A stretch of 64,000 nt of DNA from Streptomyces sp. WM6386 (GTDB lineage: Bacteria; Actinomycetota; Actinomycetes; Streptomycetales; Streptomycetaceae). The position numbers and the translations under genes were made by a program. How positions within the stretch are numbered: position 1 is the first letter of the stretch; every line of letters starts with the position of its first letter. The stretch spans positions 1 to 64,000 of the forward strand of contig NZ_JXTE01000019.1 in the NCBI RefSeq assembly GCF_000972385.1, written 5' to 3'. Below the pieces are notes generated by a model. The model worked only from the letters and a program-made list of their open reading frames with translations, was not told where the DNA came from and made no database searches. This document shows positions 27,350 through 36,380 of the stretch, piece after piece.

Positions 27350-30300
27350 CTATCGGAGGCGCTGCGAGATGACCTTCGACACACCGTCGCCCTGCATGGA
27401 GACGCCGTACAGCGCGTCGGCGACCTCCATCGTGCGCTTCTGGTGGGTGATGACGATCAGCTGCGAGGCTTCCTGCAGCTCCTGCATGATGCGGATCAGC
27501 CGCTGCAGGTTGGTGTCGTCGAGGGCCGCCTCGACCTCGTCCATGACATAGAACGGGCTGGGCCGGGCCTTGAAGATCGACACCAGCATCGCCACGGCCG
27601 TCAGCGACCGCTCACCGCCCGAGAGCAGGCTGAGCCGCTTCACCTTCTTGCCCGGCGGACGCGCCTCGACGTCGACGCCGGTGGTGAGCATGTTGTCGGG
27701 GTCGGTGAGGATCAGCCGCCCGTCACCACCCGGGAACAGCCGGCTGAAGACACCCTCGAACTCCCGGGCGGTGTCCCGGAAGGCCTCGGTGAAGACCTGC
27801 TCGACGCGCTCGTCGACCTCCTTCACCACCTGAAGCAGGTCGGCGCGGGTCTTCTTCAGGTCCTCCAGCTGCTCGCTGAGGAACTTGTGCCGCTCCTCCA
27901 GCGCCGAGAACTCCTCCAGCGCGAGCGGGTTCACCTTCCCGAGCTGCTGATAGGCCCGTTCGGCCGCCTTGAGCCGCTTCTCCTGCTCGGCCCGGTGGAA
28001 CGACTTCGGCTGGTTGCGCGGATGCTCCGGGTCCTCCGGCAGCTCCTCGCCCTCGGCGGGCGGAGAGGGCGGTACGAGCTGATGGGGCCCGTACTCGGAG
28101 ACGAGCCCGGCGGGCTCGACGCCCAGCTCCTCCAGCGCCTTGGTCTCCAACTGCTCGATCCGCATGCGCTTCTCGGCGCCGAGCACCTCGCCCCGGTGGA
28201 CCGAGTCGGTCAGCTTGTCGAGCTCGCCCTTGAGGTCCCGGCCGGCGTTGCGCGCGGCGGCCAGCTCCTGCTCGCGGCGCGCCTTGGCGGCCTCGGCGGC
28301 GGCCCGCTCCTCCTCGGCTCGCCCGACCGACACCTCGACGTGCGTGAGGAGTTGCCGCGCACCGGAGGCGACGGCCTCGGCGACAGTGGCCTCGTGCCGC
28401 AGCCGTGCCCGCCGCTGCTCGGCACGCGCGCGTGCGTCGCGCTCGGCTCGCGCGGCGCGGTCGAGGGAGTCGGCGCGGCCGGCGAGGCCCTTGACCCGCT
28501 CCTCGTGCGTACGCACTTGAAGCCGAGCCTCCATCTCCGTCTGCCGGGCGTTGGCACCGTCGGCGGCGAGCCGGTCCCGTACGGAGGTGTCCGGCTCTTC
28601 CTCGACGGGCATCTCCTCGGCGACGGCGAGGCGTTCGGCGAGTTCCTCCACGTCCTGGAGGGCCTTGTCCAGCGATTCCTGTGCCCTCGTGGCGGCGGCG
28701 ACGGATCGTTCGGCCTCGCCCGCGGCGCCGCGGGCCTGTCCGGCCAGGCGACCGAGCTGCTGGGCCACGGTCGACTTCTCCCGGTCGGCGGCGCGGCGCT
28801 GCTCGCTGAGTTCCTCGACCAGTGCGGTACGTTCCCTCCGCCGCTCCTGGGCCTCATGCTGGGCCTCGCTCAACTCCTCGCAGCGGACGGCGAGTTCTTC
28901 CAGCTCGGCTGCCGCCTCGTCGACGGATGCCTGTACTTCGAGGAGGCTGGGGGCGCCCGCGGAGCCACCGTGGGCGAAGTGCGCGCCGAGGAGGTCGCCT
29001 TCGGCGGTGACGGCGGTCAGGTCGGGGTGGGCGTAGACGAGGTCCTCGGCGTCTTCGAGGGTGCCGACGACGACGATGCCGTGGAGCAGGCGGCGTACGG
29101 CCGGCATGAGATCCGAAGGGCCGCGGACGAAATCTGCCGCGCGAGGTCGTGTGGCGTCTGCGGGTCCGTCGTGGCTGGTCGCGCAGTTCCCCGCGCCCCT
29201 GAGGGGCGCCTCAGGCACCCCGGCCAGCAGGAGCGATGCCCTCCCGCCGTCCTGCTTCCGCAGCAGCCGGATCGCGTCCGCCGCCGCCGACGGTGATGTC
29301 ACCGCCAGTGCGTCCGCCGCCGCGCCGAAAGCCGCCGCCAGCGCCACCTCGTAGCCCGGTGTCACCGTCAACAGCTCTGCCGCCGGGCCCAGCAGGCCGG
29401 TGAGGCGGTCCTTCGCGCCCAGCAGTATTCCCGTCCCGTCCTTCCTGCGCAGCCCCAACGCGAGCGCCTCGTGCCGGGCCTGTGTGGCCGCCCTCTTCCG
29501 CTCCGCCGCCGTGGCCGCCTCCCGGGCTGCCGTCAGCGCGGTCTCTGCCTCGGCCAGCGCCGCCTTCGCCGCGTCGTGCTGTTCCGCCAGTTCGGCGTCG
29601 TCCGCGTCGAGCCCGTCGACCTCCGCCTTGAGCGCCTCGTACTCCTCCTGCGCGGCGAAGGCCCGCTCCTGGGCCTCGTCCCGCGTGGCGGCCAGCCGGT
29701 CGATCTCGGCCTGGGCCGAGGCGGCGCGCGAACGGGCCGCGTTGACCTGCCCGTTCAGCCGGGCCAGACCCTCGCGGCGGTCGGCGATGGCGCGGGCGAC
29801 GTCCTTGAGGCGCCGTTCTTCCTGGGTGAGTTCGCGTTCCAGGTCGGCGCGGTGCGCGACCGTGTCCTCCAAGGCATGCTCGGCCGCCTCCAGGGCCGCT
29901 TCGAGCTCGGCCTCCTGCTCACGGATCCGGGCGGCCTCGCGCTCCATGTCCTCGGGGTCCCGGCCACGCCGTTCCTCCGGTGGCGCCGAGGTCGCGCTCT
30001 TCACGCGCGCGTCGGCGAGCGAGACCGTGCCCCGCACCCGCTCGGCGAGCTGGGAGAGCTCGTACCAGGTCTGTTGGGCCCGCTGGAGCCGCGGCGTCAG
30101 CTGCCGCACCTCGTCCTCCAGGAGAGCCTCCCGTTGCAGGGCCTTCTTCAGCTCCTGCTCGGCGGCTTCCCTGCGCTCCTTCAGCGCGGCCTCGTCGGCG
30201 ATCTCGGACTTGAGCGCCTGGCGCAGCCGTACGAGATCGTCGGCCAGGAGCCTCAGACGGGCGTCGCGCAGATCCGCCTGGATCACCGCGGCCCTCCGCG

Positions 30301-30934
30301 CGACCGCCGCCTGGCGGCCCAGCGGCTTCAGCTGTCTGCGCAGCTCGTCCGTGAGGTCCTGCACGCGCGCGAGGTTGGCCTGCATCGCGTCCAGCTTCCG
30401 CAGCGCCTTCTCCTTGCGCTTGCGGTGCTTCAGCACACCCGCGGCCTCTTCGATGAAGGCCCTGCGGCCCATCGGATCCGCGTGCAGGACCGAGTCGAGC
30501 TGGCCCTGGCCGACGATGACATGCATCTCGCGGCCGATGCCGGAGTCGGAGAGCAGTTCCTGAATGTCCAGCAGCCGGCAGGTGTCGCCGTTGATCTGGT
30601 ACTCGCTGCCGCCGTTGCGGAACATGATCCGCGTGATGGTGACCTCGGCGTACTCGATGGGCAGCGCCCCGTCGGAGTTGTCGATGGTCAGGGACACCTC
30701 GGCACGGCCCAGCGGGGGCCGCCCGGTGGTGCCGGCGAAGATGACGTCCTCCATCTTGCCGCCGCGCAGCGACTTGGCGCCCTGCTCGCCCATGACCCAG
30801 CTGAGGGCGTCGACGACATTGGACTTGCCCGAGCCGTTCGGTCCGACGACACACGTGATACCCGGTTCGAACCGGAGCGTGGTCGCCGAGGCGAACGACT
30901 TGAACCCGCGGAGGGTCAGGGCCTTGAGGTGCAC
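27350..30934 (-). CDS. smc: Chromosome partition protein SMC
   Basis: 1194 aa from GTG 30934 (VHLKALTLRGFKSFASATT). Head: Walker A GPNGSGKSN; C-terminal signature LLSGGERSLTAVAML and Walker B FYVMDEVEAALDD. Between them two long coiled coils and a hinge near 510-650. SMC compacts and segregates chromosomes, working with ScpAB. Within the hinge, residues about 574-588 are encoded by a copy of a GC-rich repeat normally found between genes (29171-29210), kept in frame. Upstream of glcP on the same strand but separated by that gene's own promoter. Confidence 0.97.
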   Translation of the reverse strand: MHLKALTLRGFKSFASATTLRFEPGITCVVGPNGSGKSNVVDALSWVMGEQGAKSLRGGKMEDVIFAGTTGRPPLGRAEVSLTIDNSDGALPIEYAEVTITRIMFRNGGSEYQINGDTCRLLDIQELLSDSGIGREMHVIVGQGQLDSVLHADPMGRRAFIEEAAGVLKHRKRKEKALRKLDAMQANLARVQDLTDELRRQLKPLGRQAAVARRAAVIQADLRDARLRLLADDLVRLRQALKSEIADEAALKERREAAEQELKKALQREALLEDEVRQLTPRLQRAQQTWYELSQLAERVRGTVSLADARVKSATSAPPEERRGRDPEDMEREAARIREQEAELEAALEAAEHALEDTVAHRADLERELTQEERRLKDVARAIADRREGLARLNGQVNAARSRAASAQAEIDRLAATRDEAQERAFAAQEEYEALKAEVDGLDADDAELAEQHDAAKAALAEAETALTAAREAATAAERKRAATQARHEALALGLRRKDGTGILLGAKDRLTGLLGPAAELLTVTPGYEVALAAAFGAAADALAVTSPSAAADAIRLLRKQDGGRASLLLAGVPEAPLRGAGNCATSHDGPADATRPRAADFVRGPSDLMPAVRRLLHGIVVVGTLEDAEDLVYAHPDLTAVTAEGDLLGAHFAHGGSAGAPSLLEVQASVDEAAAELEELAVRCEELSEAQHEAQERRRERTALVEELSEQRRAADREKSTVAQQLGRLAGQARGAAGEAERSVAAATRAQESLDKALQDVEELAERLAVAEEMPVEEEPDTSVRDRLAADGANARQTEMEARLQVRTHEERVKGLAGRADSLDRAARAERDARARAEQRRARLRHEATVAEAVASGARQLLTHVEVSVGRAEEERAAAEAAKARREQELAAARNAGRDLKGELDKLTDSVHRGEVLGAEKRMRIEQLETKALEELGVEPAGLVSEYGPHQLVPPSPPAEGEELPEDPEHPRNQPKSFHRAEQEKRLKAAERAYQQLGKVNPLALEEFSALEERHKFLSEQLEDLKKTRADLLQVVKEVDERVEQVFTEAFRDTAREFEGVFSRLFPGGDGRLILTDPDNMLTTGVDVEARPPGKKVKRLSLLSGGERSLTAVAMLVSIFKARPSPFYVMDEVEAALDDTNLQRLIRIMQELQEASQLIVITHQKRTMEVADALYGVSMQGDGVSKVISQRLR
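29171..29210 (+). repeat. Derivative of the dispersed repeat inside smc (copy D)
   Basis: Plus strand GTGGCTGGTCGCGCAGTTCC then CCGCGCCCCT-ga-GGGGCGCC. It shares GGCTGGTCGCGC and the CGCGCCCC/GGGGCGC hairpin with the intergenic copies A-C but lacks the middle. It lies in the coding sequence of the SMC hinge and is translated on the minus strand as APLRGAGNCATSHDG. Confidence 0.7.
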
Positions 30935-31063
30935 GCCGCTGGACTCTACCTTCCGGGGTTGTCTCACTCCATGAACGCGCTGTGCCCCGCGGTTTCACCA
31001 ATGAACGTGCAGGGCACATCAGACGTTAAAGAGAGCGGGAAGGTGTACACGGGGGAAAGAAAG

Positions 31064-31085
31064 AAGGGACGCCGAAGCGTCCCTT
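31064..31085 (-). terminator. Intrinsic terminator of the 67-aa coiled-coil gene
   Basis: Perfect 9-bp stem AAGGGACGC/GCGTCCCTT with a 4-base loop. On the minus strand it is followed by TCTTTCTTTCCC, a real T-rich tail, rare in this GC-rich genome. Confidence 0.8.
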
Positions 31086-31162
31086 GCAAACTCAAACTCT
31101 GACAACTTAGCGGTTGATACGAGCAGCCCAACCACTGCGTGTGTCGTGATGCGATGCAGTGA

Positions 31163-31366
31163 TCAGGTGAGCGCGGGCTCCGCCTGGTGTGCGTCGATGC
31201 TCTCCAGAAGCGAGTCGTGAGAAGCGGCAGCCGCGAGCGCGTCGTTCTCGGCCTGGATCCGTACGAGCTCGGATTCAAGGTCCTGTACGCGCTGCTGGAG
31301 CCGTCGCATCTCGGCAATGAGTCGCGGGTCGGAGCCGCCGACGTAACCGAGAAGCGCCTTTGCCAT
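31163..31366 (-). CDS. Small conserved coiled-coil protein
   Basis: 67 aa from ATG 31366 (MAKALLGYVGGSDPRLIAEM) with GGAGG upstream. After a short conserved head it forms a leucine-heptad coiled coil (MRRLQQRVQDLESELVRIQA) and an acidic tail. I recognise it as a conserved streptomycete small protein of unknown function. It lies between acyP and smc with its own intrinsic terminator. It might act as an oligomerising adaptor; no evidence beyond the coiled coil. Confidence 0.75.
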   Translation of the reverse strand: MAKALLGYVGGSDPRLIAEMRRLQQRVQDLESELVRIQAENDALAAAASHDSLLESIDAHQAEPALT

Positions 31367-31748
31367 GATGGATGGTCCTCCACACTGAGTGACCGACCGA
31401 AGCGGTGTGGGTCGTGAGGGATTCGCACCCGCGATGCTTGGCACTGTTGAGTTTGTGCTGTCGTTCATCCATGCCAAACAGCTAAGGTGCGCGGGGTGCA
31501 TTCAGCGTCTCACCAAAAAGTTTGACGGTCAACACGATCACGCCCCGTATTGGCGGCAACCCGGGGGCACGCGGCCGGGAAACGGCGGCGCAGCGACTCC
31601 TGCGGGGCTCTCAGGGCGTAGCGATCATCCTTAAGTGCGGAGCCTCCCAGGAAATGCCGTTCTTGGCAACCACCAGGGCCTTTCTGCTTCGGGCAAGTGC
31701 CAATGGCATGTCCCTCCGGTCCCACCTGGCCCGCTTTACAGAACCGGC
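31367..31748. other. Intergenic region between acyP and the coiled-coil gene
   Basis: 382 bp with no supported gene. It has a near-palindromic TTGACGGTCAA at 31522-31532, part of which (minus TTGACC) could be a -35 for the 67-aa gene, but no good -10 at proper distance. Composition is less GC-rich than flanking genes. A tRNA-like GGGTGCGAATCCC at about 31420 was considered and rejected. Confidence 0.3.
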
Positions 31749-32030
31749 TCAGCGGATGGCGAAGCCGTCGTAACCCCCGCGGGGTGTGTCCCAGATCTCG
31801 GTGACGCCGTCCACGCGCCCGGGCGTGTCCTCGCCCTGGAGCCAGTCGAGGAGCCCTTCGCACCGCCCCCTCGGGCCCTCCGCGACCACCTGGACCCGTC
31901 CGTCCCCCAAATTGAGAGCAAAACCACTCAACCCACCGAGCTCGAGGGCCTTGGCCCGCGTGAACCAGCGGAAACCCACACCTTGGACACGTCCTCGCAC
32001 CCAGGCGACCAGTCGCACATCCTCGCTCAT
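31749..32030 (-). CDS. acyP: Acylphosphatase
   Basis: 93 aa ferredoxin-like acylphosphatase. Catalytic arginine in [12 protein letters not shown] and asparagine in [17 protein letters not shown], both conserved. Hydrolyses carboxyl-phosphate bonds in acyl phosphates. Full family length. Divergent from the CAP-domain gene, which starts 174 bp to the right. Confidence 0.95.
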   Translation of the reverse strand: MSEDVRLVAWVRGRVQGVGFRWFTRAKALELGGLSGFALNLGDGRVQVVAEGPRGRCEGLLDWLQGEDTPGRVDGVTEIWDTPRGGYDGFAIR

Positions 32031-32117
32031 AGATGCAACCTAACCAACCAATGTCTCTCTGGGCTCTCCCTCCCCTGGCGCCATGCGGTACCGTCCCCTG
32101 CCAATGAATCTCATACG

Positions 32118-32141
32118 AAACTCACTCGATCGTGTGAGTTT
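32118..32141 (+). promoter_or_regulatory. Inverted repeat upstream of the CAP-domain gene
   Basis: AAACTCAC-n8-GTGAGTTT, a perfect 8-8-8 palindrome, immediately followed by a further half-site GTGAGTT (32143-32149). It lies 60-90 bp before the CAP gene start and about 90 bp from the acyP start, so it could control either gene. Confidence 0.5.
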
Positions 32142-32203
32142 TGTGAGTTCGGTCCGACCGCTGGGGACGAGTCGGCCACAAAGGACGAGGAAGGCCAGGA
32201 CAC

Positions 32204-33379
32204 ATGGGACGCCACCGACGCTCCGCCGCCGGCCGCGCCGCCACGGGCCGCGCCACGGGGGTCACAGAAACAGACGGCTCGTACACGAGCGGCTACGACC
32301 CGCAGCACTCGTACAGCTACGACCCGCAGCACTCTTACGGCTTGGACCAGCAGTTCTCGTACGACTTCGACGCCGACGCCCGGGGTCACCACACGGGCGA
32401 GTACCCCACGGTGGGCATCGCGCCCTATCTGAACCCCGAGGCGCACTCCCGCAGTGACACCTACCTCTACGCGACGGACGACGACTACGCCCAGGCCACG
32501 GGCACCACGAGCACTGCGCTGTTCGCCAGCGAGGGCTTCTCGCCGGGTGACGGCCCGCGGCGCGGCGGTGGTTCGCGCCGCCGCCGTAAGAAGAGGGTCG
32601 TGACGCCGGTCAAGACCGGGCTGCTCGGCGTCTCCGCGGCGGTCGCGATCGGCACGGTCGCGGTGGCCACGGGTGTGGTGCCCGGCCTCGATAACTACAA
32701 GATCGGCGGCGGCAACGCCGACAAGGTGCAGGCCGCGGACACTCCGACCAACTCCGCGACCGAGCAGGGCGGTACCTCCGGCAGCGCCGACGAGGGCCGG
32801 GACGACGAGGCGGCCAGCCGCGGCGGCGAGCGCTCGGCATCTCCCACGCCCTCCGCCTCACCCTCGACGGCCGCGCCGACCAAGACGCCGTCGAAGAAGC
32901 CGACGGCCACGCCCAGTGAGAAGAAGCCGGAGACGACACCACCCTCACGCACGGCAACGAAGGCACCGGCGAACACCAAGGCCCCGGTGACGGTCTCCGC
33001 GGAGGTCCAGGCCGAGGCCGAGGTGCTGAAGCTGGTGAACGAGGAGCGGGCGAAGGTGGGCTGCAGCCCGGTGGCCGCGAACAGCGCGCTGGGCAAGCTC
33101 GCCGAGGACTTCAGCGACGCCATGGCCGCGGAGGGCTTCTTCGACCACACCGACCCCAGTGGCAAAACCCCCTGGGACCGTGCCGAGGCAGCCGGCATCA
33201 CCAGCCTCGGCGGCGAGAACATAGCCCGGGGTCAGACCGACGCGGCCGCGGTGATGGAGGCCTGGATGAACAGCCCGGGCCACAAGGCGAACATCCTGAA
33301 CTGCGACTTCAAGACGCTGGGGGTCGGCGTGCACTTCGGGTCGGGTGGCCCGTGGTGGACGCAGGACTTCGGGTACTGA
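32204..33379 (+). CDS. Membrane-anchored CAP (SCP/PR1-like) domain protein
   Basis: 391 aa. Cytoplasmic N-terminus with a tyrosine-rich repeat (YDPQHSY twice, then FSYDFD; residues 30-55) and a basic cluster GGGSRRRRKKR, a single membrane helix (about 138-160), a Thr/Pro/Ser/Lys-rich wall-spanning linker (170-265), and a C-terminal CAP domain (268-391) with LKLVNEERAKVGC, DHTDPSGKTPWDRAEAAG, GENIARG and WMNSPGHKANIL. CAP domains are extracellular, of varied and often unknown function. Start ATG 32204 has GGCCAGGACAC upstream. Ends in an intrinsic terminator. Confidence 0.88.
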   Translation: MGRHRRSAAGRAATGRATGVTETDGSYTSGYDPQHSYSYDPQHSYGLDQQFSYDFDADARGHHTGEYPTVGIAPYLNPEAHSRSDTYLYATDDDYAQATGTTSTALFASEGFSPGDGPRRGGGSRRRRKKRVVTPVKTGLLGVSAAVAIGTVAVATGVVPGLDNYKIGGGNADKVQAADTPTNSATEQGGTSGSADEGRDDEAASRGGERSASPTPSASPSTAAPTKTPSKKPTATPSEKKPETTPPSRTATKAPANTKAPVTVSAEVQAEAEVLKLVNEERAKVGCSPVAANSALGKLAEDFSDAMAAEGFFDHTDPSGKTPWDRAEAAGITSLGGENIARGQTDAAAVMEAWMNSPGHKANILNCDFKTLGVGVHFGSGGPWWTQDFGY

Positions 33380-33386
33380 TCGAAAC

Positions 33387-33420
33387 GGGAGCGCTAACTA
33401 ATGGTTAGTGCTCCCTTTTC
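33387..33420 (+). terminator. Intrinsic terminator of the CAP gene, overlapping a palindrome before hxlR-type gene
   Basis: 12-bp stem GGGAGCGCTAAC/GTTAGTGCTCCC (one G-U pair) with loop TAATG, followed by TTTTC. The inner CTAAC-taatg-GTTAG and a further AGCGCTAAC (33390)/GTTAGCGCT (33421-33429) perfect 9-bp pair could also serve as operator for the next gene. Confidence 0.75.
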
Positions 33421-33450
33421 GTTAGCGCTGCGTTCCCGTACTCTGGGTGT

Positions 33451-33834
33451 ATGGACACCCCGCTCGACCTCTCCTACGACGTGTTCGCCAAGGCCTGTCC
33501 CTCGCGCAACACGCTGGAGCATGTGACGGGACGCTGGGGCGGGCTGACCCTCGGCGCCCTGTACGAGGGCTCCCTGCGCTTCAACGAGCTGCGCCGTCGC
33601 GTGGACGGCGTGAGCGAGAAGATGCTCTCCCAGACCTTGCAGGCGCTGGAGCGCGACGGCCTGGTGCATCGCGAGGCCCAGCCGACCAACCCGCCCCGCG
33701 TGGACTACGAACTGACCCCGCTGGGACGCGGCGTGGCCGAGCGGCTGGTCGGCCTCATCGAGTTCGTGGAGGGCCGCATGGACGACGTGCTCGCGGCACG
33801 TCAGCGCTACGACGAGACGCGGGGCGCCCGCTGA
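33451..33834 (+). CDS. HxlR family transcriptional regulator
   Basis: 127 aa winged helix. Family signature: [56 protein letters not shown] text and [10 protein letters not shown]. HxlR proteins are dimeric, often redox or aldehyde responsive repressors and often autoregulated. A hexamer TACTCT at 33439-33444 lies 7 bp before the ATG with no ribosome binding site, suggesting a leaderless transcript. Its last 28 bp overlap the convergent mutM. Confidence 0.88.
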   Translation: MDTPLDLSYDVFAKACPSRNTLEHVTGRWGGLTLGALYEGSLRFNELRRRVDGVSEKMLSQTLQALERDGLVHREAQPTNPPRVDYELTPLGRGVAERLVGLIEFVEGRMDDVLAARQRYDETRGAR

Positions 33835-34667
33835 CACTTCGGGCAGAAGTAGCTGGACCGGTTCATCCAGGGCGCCCGTCGCATCGGCGTACCGCACCGC
33901 TTGCAGGGCAGCCCCTCGCGGCCGTACGCGTCGAGAGAGCGGTCGAAGTAGCCTGACTCGCCGTTGACGTTGACGTACAGGCTGTCGAAACTCGTGCCGC
34001 CGACGGCGAGCGCCGCGTTCATCACATCCCTTACGTGGCCCAGGAGTTCGGTCGTGCGCGGGCGCGTGAATCCCGCGGTGGGTCGCTCGTAGTGGAGGCG
34101 GGCGCGCCAAAGTGCCTCGTCCGCATAGATGTTGCCCACCCCGCTGATCAACGACTGGTCGAGCAGGGCCCGTTTGATGGTGCTGCGCTTACGCCGCAGG
34201 GCCTGGTGGAACGCCTCGTCGTCGAAGAGCGGATCCAGGGGATCGCGGGCGATGTGCGCGATGACGTCGGGCAGACCGTCCTCGGTGTTGTCGTGCAACG
34301 ACAGGCCGCCGAAGGTGCGTTGGTCGACGAAGCGGAGTTCCGTACCGAGGCCGTCGGCGAAGCGGACGCGGATGCGCAGATGCTTCTCGTCCGGGGTCTC
34401 GTGCGGCTGGACCAACAGCTGGCCGCTCATTCCGAGGTGCGCCAGGACCGACTGGTTGGTGTCCTCCAGCGGCAGCCACAGATACTTGCCGCGGCGGCTG
34501 GGCACGCCGATGCGATGCCCCTTGAGGCGGTGCGTGAAGTCGTCGGCGCCGGCGATGTGACGGCGTACCGCGCGCGGGTGCAGTACCTCGGCCTCGGCGA
34601 CGGCACGGTGGGCGACCCACCGCTCCAGACCTCGTCGTACGACCTCGACCTCGGGCAACTCGGGCAT
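33807..34667 (-). CDS. mutM: Formamidopyrimidine-DNA glycosylase
   Basis: 286 aa bifunctional base-excision enzyme (8-oxoG and FaPy). The N-terminal [15 protein letters not shown] gives the catalytic Pro1 and Glu2; H2TH region [21 protein letters not shown]-terminal zinc finger [10 protein letters not shown]...FCPKCQ with all four cysteines. Start ATG follows a GGGGGATCCC region. Downstream of rnc in the usual rpmF-rnc-mutM order. Confidence 0.97.
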   Translation of the reverse strand: MPELPEVEVVRRGLERWVAHRAVAEAEVLHPRAVRRHIAGADDFTHRLKGHRIGVPSRRGKYLWLPLEDTNQSVLAHLGMSGQLLVQPHETPDEKHLRIRVRFADGLGTELRFVDQRTFGGLSLHDNTEDGLPDVIAHIARDPLDPLFDDEAFHQALRRKRSTIKRALLDQSLISGVGNIYADEALWRARLHYERPTAGFTRPRTTELLGHVRDVMNAALAVGGTSFDSLYVNVNGESGYFDRSLDAYGREGLPCKRCGTPMRRAPWMNRSSYFCPKCQRAPRVSS

Positions 34668-34739
34668 GGGATCCCCCGGTGTATGAGTCGAGCGCCCGTC
34701 CCGGTGCGGGACGGGCGCTCTGGGTATCGCGCTGTGCGG

Positions 34740-35531
34740 TCAGGCGGAGGCGGGCGCCTCGTCGGCACCGGCGTCGGCCTCGGCGGCCTTCGCTGCAGCC
34801 TTGGCTCGCTCGTCCGCCGCGGCCCGGATGGACCGCCATGCGGACTCGGCGGCCTGCTGCTCCGCCTCCTTCTTGCTGCGGCCGGTGCCGGTGCCGTACG
34901 AGACGCCTCCGACGCGGGCGGCAGCAGTGAAGGTCTTCTCGTGGTCGGGGCCGGTCTCCGAGACCTGGTACTCGGGCACGCCGAGCCCTTCGGTCGCGGT
35001 GAGCTCCTGGAGACTGGTCTTCCAGTCCAGGCCGGCACCGAGGTTGGAGGACTTCTCGATCAGTGGGTCGAAGAGCCGGTGGACGAGTTCGCCCGCCACT
35101 TCCAGACCCTGGTCGAGATAGACCGCGCCGATCACCGCTTCGAGGGTGTCGGCAAGGATGGATGCCTTGTCCCGGCCGCCCGTACCCTCTTCACCACGGC
35201 CGAGCCGGATGAAGGAGCCCAGGTCGAGCCCACGGCCCACCTCCGCCAGCGCACGAGAGTTGACCACCGCGGCCCGCAACTTGGCCAGCTGGCCTTCGGG
35301 CAGGTCGGGGTGGGTGCGGTACAGCGTGTCCGTGACCACGAGGCCGAGGACGGAGTCCCCGAGGAACTCCAGGCGCTCGTTGGTGGGCAGACCGCCGTTC
35401 TCGTACGCATAGGACCGGTGGGTCAGCGCACGCACCAGAAGGGCGGACTCGAGTTTGTACCCGAGCCGCCCTTCCAACAGCGTGTGGGACGAGGCCGTGT
35501 TGTCCGCAGAATTCTTCTTCGGAGTGGACAC
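34740..35531 (-). CDS. rnc: Ribonuclease III
   Basis: 263 aa from GTG 35531 ([15 protein letters not shown]); a GTG four codons upstream (35543) is an equally possible start. RNase III domain with signature [14 protein letters not shown] and catalytic acidic residues, then a dsRNA-binding domain ([14 protein letters not shown]...[16 protein letters not shown]) and an Ala/Glu-rich tail. In S. coelicolor this gene is absB, needed for antibiotic production through mRNA decay. 19 bp or less after the rpmF stop. Confidence 0.95.
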   Translation of the reverse strand: MSTPKKNSADNTASSHTLLEGRLGYKLESALLVRALTHRSYAYENGGLPTNERLEFLGDSVLGLVVTDTLYRTHPDLPEGQLAKLRAAVVNSRALAEVGRGLDLGSFIRLGRGEEGTGGRDKASILADTLEAVIGAVYLDQGLEVAGELVHRLFDPLIEKSSNLGAGLDWKTSLQELTATEGLGVPEYQVSETGPDHEKTFTAAARVGGVSYGTGTGRSKKEAEQQAAESAWRSIRAAADERAKAAAKAAEADAGADEAPASA

Positions 35532-35550
35532 AGTGCCTCTCACCAGCCGC

Positions 35551-35724
35551 TCAGACCTCGAGGACCTGGCGCTTGTTGTACGTGCCGCAAGACGGGCACG
35601 CGATGTGCTGCTGCTTGGGCTCGTGGCAGCGCTCGCACGCAACCAGGGGGGTGACCGCAGCCTTCCACTGCGACCGGCGGTGGCGCGTGTTGCTGCGCGA
35701 CATCTTCCGCTTCGGAACAGCCAC
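35551..35724 (-). CDS. rpmF: 50S ribosomal protein L32 (zinc-binding form)
   Basis: 57 aa from GTG 35724. [20 protein letters not shown] is diagnostic. Two CxxC pairs (CERC at 30-33 and CPSC at 43-46) make this the C+ zinc-binding version; actinobacteria often hold a zinc-free paralog under Zur control elsewhere. Two bp after the DUF177 stop. Confidence 0.97.
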   Translation of the reverse strand: MAVPKRKMSRSNTRHRRSQWKAAVTPLVACERCHEPKQQHIACPSCGTYNKRQVLEV

Positions 35725-35726
35725 GG

Positions 35727-36380
35727 CTACTTCTCCTGCTTCTCGTTGGCGCGCGCCGGTCGAGGCGCTTCGCCACTGATCTCGTCCTTCTCGCCATCTT
35801 CGAGTGAACCGGCGAGTCCCTGCAGTGCCGCCCAACGGATGTCGACGGCGTCGTGGTGGTGGGCCGGGTCGTCCGCCAGCCGCGCTCCACACTGGGAGCA
35901 CAGGCCGGGGCAGTCGTCCTGGCACACCGGCTGCATCGGCAGGGCAAGCACCACCGCGTCACGCAGCACGGGTTCGAGGTCGAACAGTCCGTCCTCGATG
36001 AAGAGCCTGTCCTCGTCTTCCTCGGCGTCGTCGGCCGGCTCCGCCTTGGGGCGGCCCCGGTCGTCGGCGTCAGGGTACGAGAACATCTCCTGGAAGTCCG
36101 CTGCGAGCTCCAGCTCAAGCGGCTCCAGACACCTTACGCACTCCCCCTCGGCCTGTGCACGGGCGGTGCCTGTGACAAGCACACCTTCCATGACCGACTC
36201 GAGTCGGAGGTCGAGCTTCATCGGGGCGCCTTCCGGCACTCCGATCACTCCCGCGATCCCGAGATCCTTGGGAGCGTCGATCTCACGGGTCAGGCGCTGC
36301 AGCGCACCAGGCCGCCGCCCCAGCTCGTGCGTGTCGAACACGAGAGGCTTGCGGTGGTCGAGGCGGGCGTTCAGAGCCAT
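35727..36380 (-). CDS. DUF177 (YceD) family protein
   Basis: 217 aa. N-terminal strand-rich half with FDTHELGRRPGALQRL, a cysteine pair in GECVRCLEPLELEL, a central acidic loop, and a C-terminal metal-binding-like motif LPMQPVCQDDCPGLCSQCG. YceD proteins are tied to 23S rRNA processing or ribosome assembly in plants and bacteria, and are nearly always next to rpmF, as here. Confidence 0.92.
   Translation of the reverse strand: MALNARLDHRKPLVFDTHELGRRPGALQRLTREIDAPKDLGIAGVIGVPEGAPMKLDLRLESVMEGVLVTGTARAQAEGECVRCLEPLELELAADFQEMFSYPDADDRGRPKAEPADDAEEDEDRLFIEDGLFDLEPVLRDAVVLALPMQPVCQDDCPGLCSQCGARLADDPAHHHDAVDIRWAALQGLAGSLEDGEKDEISGEAPRPARANEKQEK

Noticed and set aside
31405..31440. tRNA-like T-arm sequence (minus strand GGGTGCGAATCCC).
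   Set aside because: The loop does not have the TTCRA pattern, the stem does not extend to five pairs, and no anticodon or acceptor arm can be folded around it.
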